Source: Enterobacter oligotrophicus (lineage in GTDB: Bacteria > Pseudomonadota > Gammaproteobacteria > Enterobacterales > Enterobacteriaceae). From it: a stretch of DNA of 64,000 nt. Location of the stretch: positions 310,001 to 374,000 of the forward strand of contig NZ_AP019007.1 in assembly GCF_009176645.1 (NCBI RefSeq), read 5' to 3'. The translations under genes and the position numbers were made by a program. Below, in pieces: positions 1-9,783 of this stretch. Position 1 is the first letter of the stretch. Each line of letters starts with the position of its first letter. The notes beneath the pieces were generated by a model. It searched no databases and was not told where the DNA came from. It worked only from the letters and a program-made list of their open reading frames with translations.

Positions 1-1488
1 TTACTGCTTCGGCACCTTCGCCAGGCTAAACCAAATCCCGACCGCAAGAATCAACAACATTCCCCCCGCGCATGCCAGCGCCACGCTGTGCGAGGTAATA
101 AACGCGTTTTTCGCCGCCACGATCACCGACTCCGACAGTGTCGGCGTCAGATCCTGCGCCACCTTCACCGCTTCACCAATGGACGACGAGGCTTTATCAA
201 CCAATGAAGCGTTTAACCCCTGCGGCAGCACGATCGATGCCGAAAAACTGCGGGTTAGCAGCAGGCCGAAAATCGCGATCCCCAGTCCGGCACCCAGTTC
301 ATAGGACATAGTTTCAATCGCCCCTGCGGCGGCAGCTTTCTCTTTCGGCGCGGCGGCCATAATGGCGGAGGTCGAGGCCAGCAGCGCGCTGGCGGCACTG
401 AAGCCAAGCAGCACCATCAGGCACCACGCCTGCCACTGTTGAGTGCTGAAATCGAGCATCGACAGGCCGAGAAAACTGACCGCGCTCAGGCTCATGCCTC
501 CGGCTGCGACAATGCGCAACCCCAGTTTTCCGACCAGTACGCCCGCAATCGGGCCACTGAACCCACTCGCCACCATCAGCGGCAGCATAAACATTCCCGC
601 ATCAAACGGTGTGAAACCGTGAACAAACTGCAACTCCTGCGCCATCAGCAGTTCAAAACCGACCAGCGCAATCATGGCGGTCATAGCCATCACGACGCCG
701 CTTAAGATAATGCGGTGACAGAAAAGACGCATATCGATCATCGGTACGCGCGCGCGCAACTGTATACGCACAAAGATAAACAGCAATACCGCACCCGCGA
801 GCAACGCAGAGGCCACCAGCCACGGAGAAAGTACGCCTTTCAGCGCCGTTTTCGCGCTGTAGACCAGCAGTAAAATCGCGACAATTAACATTATCGCATG
901 GCTGATATTGAGCGGCTGTTCAGGGCGTCCCTGCTGAGCTGGCACGAAACGCGCGGCGAGCGAGACCACCATCACCACGATCGGCACGTTGATCAAAAAT
1001 ACCGATCCCCAGTAGAAATGTTCAAGTAGCATACCGCCAATCAGCGGGCCAAACGCCGCGCCACCCGAGCCCACTGCGGCCCAGACACCCAGCGCAATAT
1101 TCCGATCCCGCACGTCAACAAACAGCGTGCGAATTCCCGCAAGCGTGGCAGGAATGATCATCGCCGCCCCAATCGCCAGCGACGCGCGCGCGGCAATCAG
1201 CCAGCCTGCAGAGGGCGCAAGGGCAGCCGCCAGCGACGACAGACCAAATAAAGCACTGCCGATCATCAGCAGCCGTTTAAAGCCAATACGATCCCCCAGT
1301 GCGCCCATCGGCAGCACCATTCCCGCCATCACCAGCGAGTAAATATCTATAATCCACAGCAATTCATTGCCGCTGGCTCCCAGCGTCATGCTCAATGTCG
1401 GCGCTGCCACGTGCAGCACCGTCGCGTCAATCGCCACCGGAATATAGACCAGCACGATAATCACTAACGCTAACCACTGACGAAACAT
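1..1488 (-). CDS. smvA: SmvA-type MFS multidrug/biocide efflux pump
   Basis: This is a 495-residue inner-membrane protein of the DHA2 major facilitator family, which has 14 membrane helices. The family exports cationic toxicants such as methyl viologen, acriflavine and quaternary or bisbiguanide biocides using proton-motive force. The N-terminus (MFRQWLALVIIVLVYIPVAI) and the motif-A-like loop MGALGDRIGFKRLL around residues 60-75 fit SmvA, as does the length. The reading frame stays open for about 96 more codons upstream, but the start at 1488 is preferred. It has an AAGGAT ribosome site, lies at the beginning of the family homology, and a longer protein would run through the regulatory gap. 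A divergent TetR gene beside it supports the SmvA/SmvR assignment. Confidence 0.88.
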   Translation of the reverse strand: MFRQWLALVIIVLVYIPVAIDATVLHVAAPTLSMTLGASGNELLWIIDIYSLVMAGMVLPMGALGDRIGFKRLLMIGSALFGLSSLAAALAPSAGWLIAARASLAIGAAMIIPATLAGIRTLFVDVRDRNIALGVWAAVGSGGAAFGPLIGGMLLEHFYWGSVFLINVPIVVMVVSLAARFVPAQQGRPEQPLNISHAIMLIVAILLLVYSAKTALKGVLSPWLVASALLAGAVLLFIFVRIQLRARVPMIDMRLFCHRIILSGVVMAMTAMIALVGFELLMAQELQFVHGFTPFDAGMFMLPLMVASGFSGPIAGVLVGKLGLRIVAAGGMSLSAVSFLGLSMLDFSTQQWQAWCLMVLLGFSAASALLASTSAIMAAAPKEKAAAAGAIETMSYELGAGLGIAIFGLLLTRSFSASIVLPQGLNASLVDKASSSIGEAVKVAQDLTPTLSESVIVAAKNAFITSHSVALACAGGMLLILAVGIWFSLAKVPKQ

Positions 1489-1510
1489 AAATATCCTTTT
1501 CACTCTAAAC

Positions 1511-1561
1511 CTGGACACATGTCCAGAATGCGATCCTACGTAAAGTTGAACACTTGTCCAG
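1511..1561. promoter_or_regulatory. Paired operators in the smvA-smvR gap
   Basis: Two related inverted repeats lie between the divergent genes. The first, 1511-1526, is perfect (CTGGACA-CA-TGTCCAG). The second, 1546-1561, has a degenerate left arm (TTGAACA-CT-TGTCCAG). Their centres are 35 bp apart. Spaced palindromes in a divergent gap are typical TetR-family operators, so binding by SmvR to shut down smvA, and probably itself, is inferred. Confidence 0.65.
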
Positions 1562-1604
1562 CGCTTTGTTACACTCGTTTCATGACCATTAAGAGTGAGC
1601 AAAA

Positions 1605-2180
1605 ATGCCTTATTTGAGCAAGGACGAGCGTCGGGAAGCGATCTTACAGGCAGCCATGCGCGTAGCGCTGGCGGAAGGGCTGGCGGCGATGACAGTGCGC
1701 CGTATTGCCGCGGAAGCCGGTGTGGCGGCCGGGCAGGTTCATCACCACTTTGCTTCAGGCGGCGAGCTAAAGTCATTGGCCTTTGTTCGGCTGATCCGCG
1801 AGCTGCTTGATGCCGAAGTCGCTGGCGAAAACGCCAGCTGGCGTGAACGTCTGCACGCCATGCTCGGCAGCGATGACGGTGGGTTCGAGCCCTACATCCG
1901 CCTCTGGCGGGAAGCGCAAATCCTGGCGAGCCGTGACCCTGAAATTAAGGGGGCCTATGTGCTGACGATGGAAATGTGGCATCAGGAGACGGTGGCGATT
2001 ATTAACGCTGGTACAGCAGCCGGTGCATTTACCCTCAGCGATCGGGCAGAAAATATTGCCTGGCGGCTGATTGGCCTGGTATGCGGGCTCGATGGTATTT
2101 ACATATTAAATATGCCAGAGATGGATGACGCTGCGTTTAATAAACATCTCGACAAATTAATCTCTCTGGAATTGTATTAA
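1605..2180 (+). CDS. smvR: TetR-family repressor SmvR
   Basis: This 191-residue protein has an N-terminal TetR DNA-binding domain at about residues 8-55. Its helix-turn-helix reads MTVRRIAAEAGVAAGQVHHH. A less conserved helical ligand domain follows and probably senses the cationic substrates of the pump. It is transcribed away from smvA, the arrangement known for SmvR-SmvA in Klebsiella and Enterobacter, where loss of the repressor raises biocide tolerance. The start at 1605 follows a GAGTGAG purine stretch. An upstream ATG at 1582 is out of frame. The protein looks intact, so smvA should be under normal repression in this strain. Confidence 0.8.
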   Translation: MPYLSKDERREAILQAAMRVALAEGLAAMTVRRIAAEAGVAAGQVHHHFASGGELKSLAFVRLIRELLDAEVAGENASWRERLHAMLGSDDGGFEPYIRLWREAQILASRDPEIKGAYVLTMEMWHQETVAIINAGTAAGAFTLSDRAENIAWRLIGLVCGLDGIYILNMPEMDDAAFNKHLDKLISLELY

Positions 2181-2231
2181 TACTCCCTTGTGAGTAATTA
2201 AATCCGTCAAAAGTTACAATTAGTAACACAT

Positions 2232-2277
2232 AAAGCGAGCCCTCATTCCCTTTCTAAACTCAGGGGTTCGCTTTTTT
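2232..2277 (+). terminator. Probable terminator after smvR
   Basis: AAAGCGAGCCCT pairs with AGGGGTTCGCTTT across a short loop, with one bulge or mismatch, and a run of six Ts follows. It lies 50 bp past the smvR stop and separates it from narU. Confidence 0.6.
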
Positions 2278-2390
2278 ATCTATCCTTTCAGAAGCATCCT
2301 AAAACATCCAATAAATTACGCGACACGCTTACAGGCATCTGTCTGTTTTAACTTCTTTTTTTCCTTAAACTGGATAAGCAAGAGGGCGAT

Positions 2391-3776
2391 ATGTCACATC
2401 AAAGTGAGAAGAATAATCATTATCTGTTGAGTAACTGGAAACCAGAAAACGAACAGTTTTGGGAAAATAAAGGGAAACATATTGCACGAAGAAATCTTTT
2501 GATTTCGGTTGCTTGTCTGCTGCTCGCGTTTTGCGTCTGGATGTTATTTAGTGCCATTGCGGTCAATCTCAATAAAGTTGGATTTAATTTTACTACCGAC
2601 CAGCTTTTCATGTTAACGGCACTCCCTTCTCTTTCCGGCGCAATATTACGTGTCCCCTACTCTTTTATGGTGCCAATATTTGGCGGTCGTTACTGGACTG
2701 TATTAAGTACGGTGATCCTGATTATTCCCTGCATCTGGCTGGGGATCGCCATTCAGAACACGGCCACGCCATACTGGGTGTTTATCATCATTGCGCTGCT
2801 GTGTGGATTTGCAGGTGCCAACTTTGCCTCCAGCATGGGCAACATCAGCTTTTTCTTTCCAAAATCCAGACAAGGCAGTGCGCTGGGCATTAACGGCGGG
2901 CTGGGGAACCTGGGTGTCAGCGTGATGCAGCTCGTTGCGCCGCTGGTCATTTTCCTGCCGATGTTCACCTTCCTCGGCGTGCACGGTGTGCCGCAGGATG
3001 ACGGCTCAACGTTATGGCTGGCGAATGCCGCCTGGATATGGGCTCCCCTTCTGCTGCTGGCTACCATCGCGGCGTTCTTTGGGATGAATGATATCGCCAG
3101 CTCTAAGGCCTCGATTGCCAGCCAGCTTCCCGTTCTGAAGCGCTTTCATCTCTGGCTGCTGAGCCTGCTCTACCTGGCGACATTCGGCTCGTTTATTGGT
3201 TTCTCGGCCGGTTTCGCCATGCTGTCGAAAACCCAGTTTCCTGACGTCAATATTCTCCATCTTGCCTTTTTTGGCCCCCTGATAGGTGCGCTGGCGCGCT
3301 CGGCGGGCGGGATGATCTCAGACAGGCTTGGCGGTGTGCGCGTCACGCTGATCAACTTTATCTTTATGGCCGTGTTCAGCGCCCTGATCTTCCTGACGCT
3401 GCCCGGCTCTGGCTCAGGCAGCTTTATCGCCTTCTATCTTGTCTTTATGGGCCTGTTCCTCACCGCAGGGCTCGGCAGCGGCTCCACTTTCCAGATGATT
3501 GCGATCATCTTTCGCCAGATCACCCTCGCCCGCGTAAAGCAGCAGGGAGGCACTGACGAGCAGGCGCAGCATGAAGCGGTGACCGAAACTGCCGCCGCGC
3601 TGGGCTTTATCTCCGCCATTGGAGCCGTCGGCGGGTTCTTCATTCCGAAAGCCTTTGGCACCTCGCTGGCAATGACCGGTTCTCCGGTGGGTGCCATGAA
3701 AGTGTTCCTCGTGTTTTACATCGTCTGTGTGTTCGTTACCTGGCTGGTATATGGCCGCAAATCCGCAAAAAAATAA
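2391..3776 (+). CDS. narU: Nitrate/nitrite transporter NarU
   Basis: This 461-residue, 12-helix major facilitator protein moves nitrate in and nitrite out across the inner membrane. It carries both glycine-rich nitrate signatures: SALGINGGLGNLGVS near residues 165-180, and the second around ETAAALGFISAIGAVGGFF near residues 400-418. Length and sequence match NarU rather than NarK-type paralogues, most clearly in the N-terminal stretch with WKPENEQFWENKGKHIARRN. It is the first gene of narU-narZYWV, 30 bp before narZ, and should supply the reductase's cytoplasmic active site. In E. coli this locus is driven mainly by the stationary-phase sigma factor, unlike narGHJI. No clear promoter was picked out in the 110 bp upstream. 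Confidence 0.93.
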   Translation: MSHQSEKNNHYLLSNWKPENEQFWENKGKHIARRNLLISVACLLLAFCVWMLFSAIAVNLNKVGFNFTTDQLFMLTALPSLSGAILRVPYSFMVPIFGGRYWTVLSTVILIIPCIWLGIAIQNTATPYWVFIIIALLCGFAGANFASSMGNISFFFPKSRQGSALGINGGLGNLGVSVMQLVAPLVIFLPMFTFLGVHGVPQDDGSTLWLANAAWIWAPLLLLATIAAFFGMNDIASSKASIASQLPVLKRFHLWLLSLLYLATFGSFIGFSAGFAMLSKTQFPDVNILHLAFFGPLIGALARSAGGMISDRLGGVRVTLINFIFMAVFSALIFLTLPGSGSGSFIAFYLVFMGLFLTAGLGSGSTFQMIAIIFRQITLARVKQQGGTDEQAQHEAVTETAAALGFISAIGAVGGFFIPKAFGTSLAMTGSPVGAMKVFLVFYIVCVFVTWLVYGRKSAKK

Positions 3777-3806
3777 TAACTAAACGTCCGAAGCAGGAGA
3801 AATGTC

Positions 3807-6800
3807 ATGAGCAAACTGTTGGACCGCTTCCGTTACTTCAAAACAAAAGGCGACAGCTTCGCCAATGGACACGGGCAGGTGTATGCCACCAACCGTGACT
3901 GGGAGGACAGCTACCGTCAGCGCTGGCAGTTCGACAAAATTGTGCGCTCCACCCACGGCGTAAACTGTACCGGCTCCTGTAGCTGGAAAATTTACGTTAA
4001 AAACGGTCTGGTCACCTGGGAAACTCAGCAAACCGACTATCCGCGCACCCGCCCCGACCTGCCCAACCACGAACCGCGCGGTTGCCCGCGTGGTGCCAGC
4101 TATTCCTGGTATCTCTACAGCGCTAACCGCCTGAAGTATCCGCTGGTGCGCCGCAAGCTGATAGAACTCTGGCGCGACGCGCTGGCGCAGCACACCGATC
4201 CGGTGCTGGCCTGGGATGCCATCCAGAACGATCCGCAAAAAGCACAAAGCTACAAACAGGCACGCGGACGCGGCGGGTTCATCCGCTCGAGCTGGAAAGA
4301 GCTGAACCAGTTAATTGCCGCCGCGAACGTCTGGACGATTAAAAACTTTGGCCCGGATCGCGTGGCCGGTTTTTCGCCGATTCCGGCAATGTCGATGGTC
4401 TCTTACGCCGCCGGTACGCGTTATCTCTCCCTGCTCGGCGGCACCTGCCTGAGTTTTTACGACTGGTATTGTGATTTACCGCCTGCGTCACCGATGACCT
4501 GGGGCGAGCAGACCGACGTGCCGGAATCTGCTGACTGGTACAACTCCAGTTATATTATCGCCTGGGGCTCGAACGTCCCGCAGACGCGCACGCCAGATGC
4601 CCACTTCTTTACTGAAGTCCGTTATAAGGGCACCAAAACCGTTGCTATCACACCTGACTTTTCTGAGGTCGCCAAGCTGAGCGACCAGTGGCTGGCACCT
4701 AAACAAGGGACGGACAGCGCGCTTGCGATGGCCATGGGCCATGTGATCCTGAAAGAGTTCCACCTGGATAACCCAAGCGACTACTTCCTCAACTACTGTC
4801 GCCGCTACACCGACATGCCGATGCTGGTGCTGCTGGATGAACAGGCTGACGGTCGCGTAGTGCCAGGACGGATGCTGCGCGCGTCCGATCTCGCCGATGG
4901 TCTCGGTGAAGCCAATAATCCGGAGTGGAAAACCATCGCCTTCGACGTGGCCGGTAATCTGGTGGTGCCGAACGGCTCCATTGGCTTCCGCTGGGGCGAA
5001 AAAGGCAAATGGAACCTGGAATCGCTTGCCGCAGGCCAGGAAACCGAGCTGACGCTTTCTCTGCTGAACATCCACGACAGCGTGGCGGAGGTCGCCTTCC
5101 CTTACTTCGGCGGCAACGAAAACCCCCACTTCCGCAGCGTGAAACAGGAGCCGGTGCTAACGCGCCGCGTGCCGGGCAAAACCCTGACGCTGGCCGATGG
5201 CAGCCAGAAACGCGTGGTCAGCGTGTACGATCTGGTGCTGGCAAACTACGGCCTCGATCGCGGTCTGGAAGACAGCAACGCGGCACACAGTTACGCCGAA
5301 ATCAAAGCCTACACTCCCGCCTGGGGTGAGCAGATCACCGGCGTACCCGCGTACCTGATTGAAAAAATTGCCCGTGAGTTTGCCGACACGGCGCACAAAA
5401 CGCATGGCCGGTCGATGATCATCCTCGGTGCTGGTGTGAACCACTGGTATCACATGGACATGAATTACCGTGGGATGATCAACATGCTGGTCTTCTGCGG
5501 CTGCGTCGGACAGAGCGGCGGCGGCTGGTCGCACTATGTCGGCCAGGAGAAGCTGCGCCCGCAAACCGGCTGGCTGCCGCTGGCCTTCGCGCTGGACTGG
5601 AACCGCCCTCCGCGCCAGATGAACAGCACCTCGTATTTCTACAACCACGCCAGCCAGTGGCGCTATGAGAAGCTGACCGCACAGGAACTTCTCTCTCCGC
5701 TGGCGGATGCCTCGAAATTCACCGGGCACCTGATCGACTTCAACGTGCGTGCCGAACGCATGGGCTGGCTGCCCTCTGCCCCACAGCTCAACCTCAATCC
5801 GCTGCACATTAAAGCCCGCGCGGAAGCCGCAGGCATGACGCCGCAGGAGTATACCGTTCAGGGGCTGAAATCGGGCGACGTTCGCTTCGCCTGCGAACAG
5901 CCGGACAACGGCAAGAATCACCCGCGCAACCTGTTCGTCTGGCGCTCTAATCTGCTCGGCTCGTCCGGCAAAGGCCATGAGTACATGCTGAAATACCTGC
6001 TCGGTACCGAGAGCGGCATTCAGGGTGAGGACTTAGGCTCGACCGATGACGTCAAGCCTGAAGAGGTGGAGTGGCAGACCAAAGCCATTGAAGGCAAGCT
6101 CGACCTGCTGGTAACGCTCGATTTCCGTATGTCCAGCACCTGCCTGTTCTCCGATATCGTGCTGCCAACCGCCACCTGGTATGAAAAAGACGACATGAAT
6201 ACCTCGGATATGCATCCGTTTATTCACCCGCTCTCCGCCGCCGTCGACCCGGCGTGGGAATCCCGCAGCGACTGGGAGATCTACAAAGGTATTGCCAAAG
6301 TCTTCTCCGAGGTGTGCGTCGGCCATCTGGGGACCGAAACCGACGTGGTGCTGCAACCGCTCCAGCATGACTCTCCCGGCGAACTGTCGCAGCCGTTTGA
6401 TATTCAGGACTGGCGCAAAGGTGAATGCGATCTGATCCCCGGCAAAACGGCACCCAACATTGCGGTGGTCGAACGTAATTATCCGGAAACCTATGAGCGT
6501 TTTACCTCCCTCGGCCCGCTGCTGGACAAGCTCGGCAACGGCGGAAAAGGCATTTCCTGGAACACGCAGAATGAAGTCGATTTCCTTGGCAAGCTGAACT
6601 ACGTCAAGCTCGACGGCCCGGCGAAAGGCCGCCCACGTATTGAAACGGCGATTGACGCCTCCGAGGTGATCCTCGCGCTGGCCCCCGAAACCAACGGACA
6701 GGTGGCGGTAAAAGCCTGGGAAGCGCTCGGTGAACTGACCGGACGCGATCACACCCATCTGGCACTGAACAAAGAAGATGAGAAGATCCGCTTCCGCGAT

Positions 6801-7547
6801 ATCCAGGCGCAGCCGCGCAAAATCATCTCCAGCCCGACGTGGTCCGGTCTTGAGAGCGAGCACGTCTCGTATAACGCCGGATACACCAACGTTCACGAGC
6901 TGATCCCGTGGCGCACGATTTCTGGTCGCCAGCAGTTATATCAGGATCACCCGTGGATGCGTGCCTTCGGGGAGAGCCTGGTGGCCTATCGTCCGCCGAT
7001 TGATACCCGCAGTGTGACCCACATGCGCGAGATCCCGCCGAACGGCTTCCCGGAAAAAGCGCTCAACTTCCTGACGCCGCACCAGAAATGGGGCATTCAC
7101 TCCACCTACAGCGAAAACCTGCTGATGCAGACGCTGTCGCGCGGTGGGCCGATTGTCTGGATCAGCGAAACCGATGCGCGTGAGCTGGGCATTGAGGATA
7201 ACGACTGGATCGAAGCCTTTAACGCCAACGGTGCGCTTACCGCCCGCGCGGTGGTCAGCCAGCGTGTGCCACCGGGCATGACCATGATGTATCACGCCCA
7301 GGAGCGCATTCTGAATATTCCGGGTTCCGAAGTGACCGGGCGACGCGGTGGTATTCACAACTCCGTCACCCGCGTCTGCCCGAAACCGACGCACATGATC
7401 GGCGGCTACGCGCAACTGGCCTACAGCTTCAACTATTACGGTACCGTCGGCTCTAACCGCGACGAGTTCATCATGATCCGCAAAATGAAAAACATTAACT
7501 GGCTGGACGGCGAAGGTCGGGATCAGGTACAGGAGGCGAAAAAATGA
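3807..7547 (+). CDS. narZ: Nitrate reductase 2 alpha (catalytic) subunit
   Basis: This 1246-residue molybdenum-bis-MGD protein reduces nitrate to nitrite at the cytoplasmic face of the membrane. The FS0 cluster ligands H50, C54, C58 and C93 are all present, within THGVNCTGSCSW and PRGCPRG. The molybdenum-ligating aspartate is D223 in FYDWYCDLPPASP. No twin-arginine leader is seen, as expected for the NarG/NarZ type. A strong AGGAG site precedes the start. It overlaps narY by 4 bp, so translation is coupled. The choice of NarZ over NarG rests on the gene order narU-Z-Y-W-V followed by nhoA, as in the E. coli second nitrate reductase locus. Sequence alone separates them poorly. Confidence 0.93.
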   Translation: MSKLLDRFRYFKTKGDSFANGHGQVYATNRDWEDSYRQRWQFDKIVRSTHGVNCTGSCSWKIYVKNGLVTWETQQTDYPRTRPDLPNHEPRGCPRGASYSWYLYSANRLKYPLVRRKLIELWRDALAQHTDPVLAWDAIQNDPQKAQSYKQARGRGGFIRSSWKELNQLIAAANVWTIKNFGPDRVAGFSPIPAMSMVSYAAGTRYLSLLGGTCLSFYDWYCDLPPASPMTWGEQTDVPESADWYNSSYIIAWGSNVPQTRTPDAHFFTEVRYKGTKTVAITPDFSEVAKLSDQWLAPKQGTDSALAMAMGHVILKEFHLDNPSDYFLNYCRRYTDMPMLVLLDEQADGRVVPGRMLRASDLADGLGEANNPEWKTIAFDVAGNLVVPNGSIGFRWGEKGKWNLESLAAGQETELTLSLLNIHDSVAEVAFPYFGGNENPHFRSVKQEPVLTRRVPGKTLTLADGSQKRVVSVYDLVLANYGLDRGLEDSNAAHSYAEIKAYTPAWGEQITGVPAYLIEKIAREFADTAHKTHGRSMIILGAGVNHWYHMDMNYRGMINMLVFCGCVGQSGGGWSHYVGQEKLRPQTGWLPLAFALDWNRPPRQMNSTSYFYNHASQWRYEKLTAQELLSPLADASKFTGHLIDFNVRAERMGWLPSAPQLNLNPLHIKARAEAAGMTPQEYTVQGLKSGDVRFACEQPDNGKNHPRNLFVWRSNLLGSSGKGHEYMLKYLLGTESGIQGEDLGSTDDVKPEEVEWQTKAIEGKLDLLVTLDFRMSSTCLFSDIVLPTATWYEKDDMNTSDMHPFIHPLSAAVDPAWESRSDWEIYKGIAKVFSEVCVGHLGTETDVVLQPLQHDSPGELSQPFDIQDWRKGECDLIPGKTAPNIAVVERNYPETYERFTSLGPLLDKLGNGGKGISWNTQNEVDFLGKLNYVKLDGPAKGRPRIETAIDASEVILALAPETNGQVAVKAWEALGELTGRDHTHLALNKEDEKIRFRDIQAQPRKIISSPTWSGLESEHVSYNAGYTNVHELIPWRTISGRQQLYQDHPWMRAFGESLVAYRPPIDTRSVTHMREIPPNGFPEKALNFLTPHQKWGIHSTYSENLLMQTLSRGGPIVWISETDARELGIEDNDWIEAFNANGALTARAVVSQRVPPGMTMMYHAQERILNIPGSEVTGRRGGIHNSVTRVCPKPTHMIGGYAQLAYSFNYYGTVGSNRDEFIMIRKMKNINWLDGEGRDQVQEAKK

Positions 7548-9088
7548 AAATACGCTCACAGGTTGGCATGGTACTGAATCTCGATAAATGCATAGGCTGC
7601 CACACCTGCTCGGTCACCTGTAAGAACGTCTGGACCGGGCGTGAAGGCATGGAATATGCGTGGTTCAACAACGTTGAGACCAAACCGGGCATTGGTTACC
7701 CGAAAAACTGGGAAGACCAGGACGAGTGGCAAGGCGGCTGGATCAGAGGTATTCACGGTAAACTCACGCCGCGCCTCGGCGGTAAAATGGGCGTATTGTC
7801 GAAAATATTCTCCAATCCCGTCATGCCGCAGATTGACGATTATTATGAGCCGTTCACCTTCGATTATCAGGATCTGCACCGCGCGCCAGAGGGCGATCAT
7901 CTCCCTACCGCACGCCCTCGCTCACTGATCGACGGCAAACGCATGGATAAAATCGTCTGGGGACCGAACTGGGAAGAACTGCTGGGCGGCGAGTTCGAAA
8001 AACGCGCCCGCGACCGTAACTTCCAGAAGATCCAGAAAGAGATGTACGGTCAGTTTGAAAACACCTTCATGATGTACCTCCCGCGCCTGTGCGAGCACTG
8101 CCTCAACCCAAGTTGTGTAGCAACCTGCCCGAGCGGCGCAATCTACAAACGTGAAGAGGATGGCATTGTCCTCATCGACCAGGACAAATGCCGCGGCTGG
8201 CGTCTGTGCATCAGCGGTTGTCCGTACAAAAAAATCTACTTCAACTGGAAAAGCGGCAAGTCGGAAAAATGCATCTTCTGCTACCCGCGCATTGAGTCGG
8301 GTCAGCCAACCGTCTGCTCCGAAACCTGCGTCGGGCGCATCCGCTATCTCGGCGTGCTGCTCTACGACGCGGACCGCATCGAAGAGGCCGCCAGCACCGA
8401 ACATGAAACCGATCTCTATGAGCGCCAGTGCGACGTATTCCTGAACCCGCACGATCCGGCTGTGATTGAAGAAGCGGTGAAACAAGGGATTCCACAGAAC
8501 GTGATTGACGCCGCCCAGCGTTCGCCGGTCTATAAAATGGCGATGGACTGGAAGCTCGCCCTGCCGCTGCACCCGGAATACCGCACCCTGCCGATGGTCT
8601 GGTACGTACCACCGCTGTCACCGATCCAGTCCTACGCGGACGCGGGCGGCCTGCCGCAGAGCGACGGCGTGCTGCCTGCGGTGGAGAGCCTGCGCATCCC
8701 GGTGCAATACCTGGCAAACATGCTCAGCGCGGGCGATACCGGCCCGGTGCTGCGCGCCCTGAAACGTATGATGGCGATGCGCCACTACAAACGTTCCCAG
8801 ACCGTAGAAGGCGTAACCGACACCCGCGCTATTGAAGAAGTAGGCCTGACGGAAGCACAGGTTGAGGAGATGTACCGCTATCTGGCGATCGCCAACTACG
8901 AAGACCGCTTCGTGATCCCGACCAGCCACCGCGAGATGGCCCGCGACGCCTTCCCGGAGAAAAACGGTTGCGGCTTCACCTTCGGCGACGGCTGCCACGG
9001 CTCCGACACCAAATTCAACCTCTTCAACAGCAGCCGCATCGACGCCATTAACATCACCGAGGTGCGCGAACACGGGGAGGGAGAATAA
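7544..9088 (+). CDS. narY: Nitrate reductase 2 beta (iron-sulfur) subunit
   Basis: This 514-residue subunit passes electrons from the cytochrome b subunit to NarZ through four clusters. Ferredoxin-like cysteine groups are visible at CIGCHTCSVTC near residues 19-29, CEHCLNPSCVATCPSG near 184-199, and KCRGWRLCISGCPYKK near 217-232. In the last, tryptophan replaces one cysteine, which is the NarH/NarY signature of the [3Fe-4S] centre. A further group, CIFCYPRIESGQPTVCSETC, follows. Its start overlaps the narZ stop and its stop overlaps the narW start, so expression is tightly coupled. Confidence 0.93.
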   Translation: MKIRSQVGMVLNLDKCIGCHTCSVTCKNVWTGREGMEYAWFNNVETKPGIGYPKNWEDQDEWQGGWIRGIHGKLTPRLGGKMGVLSKIFSNPVMPQIDDYYEPFTFDYQDLHRAPEGDHLPTARPRSLIDGKRMDKIVWGPNWEELLGGEFEKRARDRNFQKIQKEMYGQFENTFMMYLPRLCEHCLNPSCVATCPSGAIYKREEDGIVLIDQDKCRGWRLCISGCPYKKIYFNWKSGKSEKCIFCYPRIESGQPTVCSETCVGRIRYLGVLLYDADRIEEAASTEHETDLYERQCDVFLNPHDPAVIEEAVKQGIPQNVIDAAQRSPVYKMAMDWKLALPLHPEYRTLPMVWYVPPLSPIQSYADAGGLPQSDGVLPAVESLRIPVQYLANMLSAGDTGPVLRALKRMMAMRHYKRSQTVEGVTDTRAIEEVGLTEAQVEEMYRYLAIANYEDRFVIPTSHREMARDAFPEKNGCGFTFGDGCHGSDTKFNLFNSSRIDAINITEVREHGEGE

Positions 9089-9783
9089 TGCAGATCCTCA
9101 AAATCATCGCGCTGCTGATTGAGTACCCCGATGAAATGCTGTGGGAAAGCCGCGATGAAGCCCTTTCCCTGATTGAACAGGACGCGCCCATGCTGCTGCC
9201 GTTTGCGCAGCAGCACCTGAGCGCTCCGCTGCTGGATAAGCAGGCCGAATGGTGTGAAGTGTTTGAACGGGGCCGCGCGACGTCGCTACTGCTGTTCGAG
9301 CACGTTCATGCCGAGTCACGCGATCGCGGTCAGGCAATGGTCGACCTGATGAGCCAGTACGAGAAAGCCGGGCTGCAGCTGGACTGCCGCGAGCTGCCGG
9401 ACTACCTGCCGCTCTATCTGGAGTATCTCAGCATCGTTACCGATGATGAGGCGCGGGACGGTCTGCAAAACGTTGCGCCGATCCTGGCGCTGATTGGTGG
9501 GCGGTTAAAACAGCGCGGCGTGGCGCATTTCCAGCTATTCGATGCGCTGCTGACGCTCGCGGGCACCCGCCTTTCCAGCGACAGTGTTGCAACTCAGGTG
9601 TCTGGTGAAAAACGGGATGACACCCGTCAGGCGCTGGACGCCGTGTGGGAAGAGGAACAGGTGAAGTTTATCGAAGACAACGCCACATCGTGCGACAGCT
9701 CGCCGATGCAGCAATATCAACGACGCTTTAGCCAGGACGTCGCACCGCAGTACGTTGACGTCGGCGCGGGAGGCACAAAATGA
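9088..9783 (+). CDS. narW: Nitrate reductase 2 assembly chaperone (delta)
   Basis: This 231-residue cytoplasmic NarJ/NarW protein is not part of the final enzyme. Family members bind the alpha subunit and are needed for molybdenum cofactor insertion and membrane attachment. The N-terminus with [18 protein letters not shown] and the central [14 protein letters not shown] are typical NarJ-family features. It starts on the last base of the narY stop and overlaps narV by 4 bp. The acidic C-terminal third is poorly conserved in the family. Confidence 0.9.
   Translation: MQILKIIALLIEYPDEMLWESRDEALSLIEQDAPMLLPFAQQHLSAPLLDKQAEWCEVFERGRATSLLLFEHVHAESRDRGQAMVDLMSQYEKAGLQLDCRELPDYLPLYLEYLSIVTDDEARDGLQNVAPILALIGGRLKQRGVAHFQLFDALLTLAGTRLSSDSVATQVSGEKRDDTRQALDAVWEEEQVKFIEDNATSCDSSPMQQYQRRFSQDVAPQYVDVGAGGTK

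Noticed and set aside
1489..1776. N-terminal extension of SmvA by 96 codons
   Set aside because: It would cross the whole regulatory gap, both operators and part of smvR. The family start and ribosome site are at 1488.
5157..6896. Long minus-strand frames (273 and 287 codons) opposite narZ
   Set aside because: They are antisense to conserved NarZ coding sequence, with skewed composition and no domain or ribosome site.
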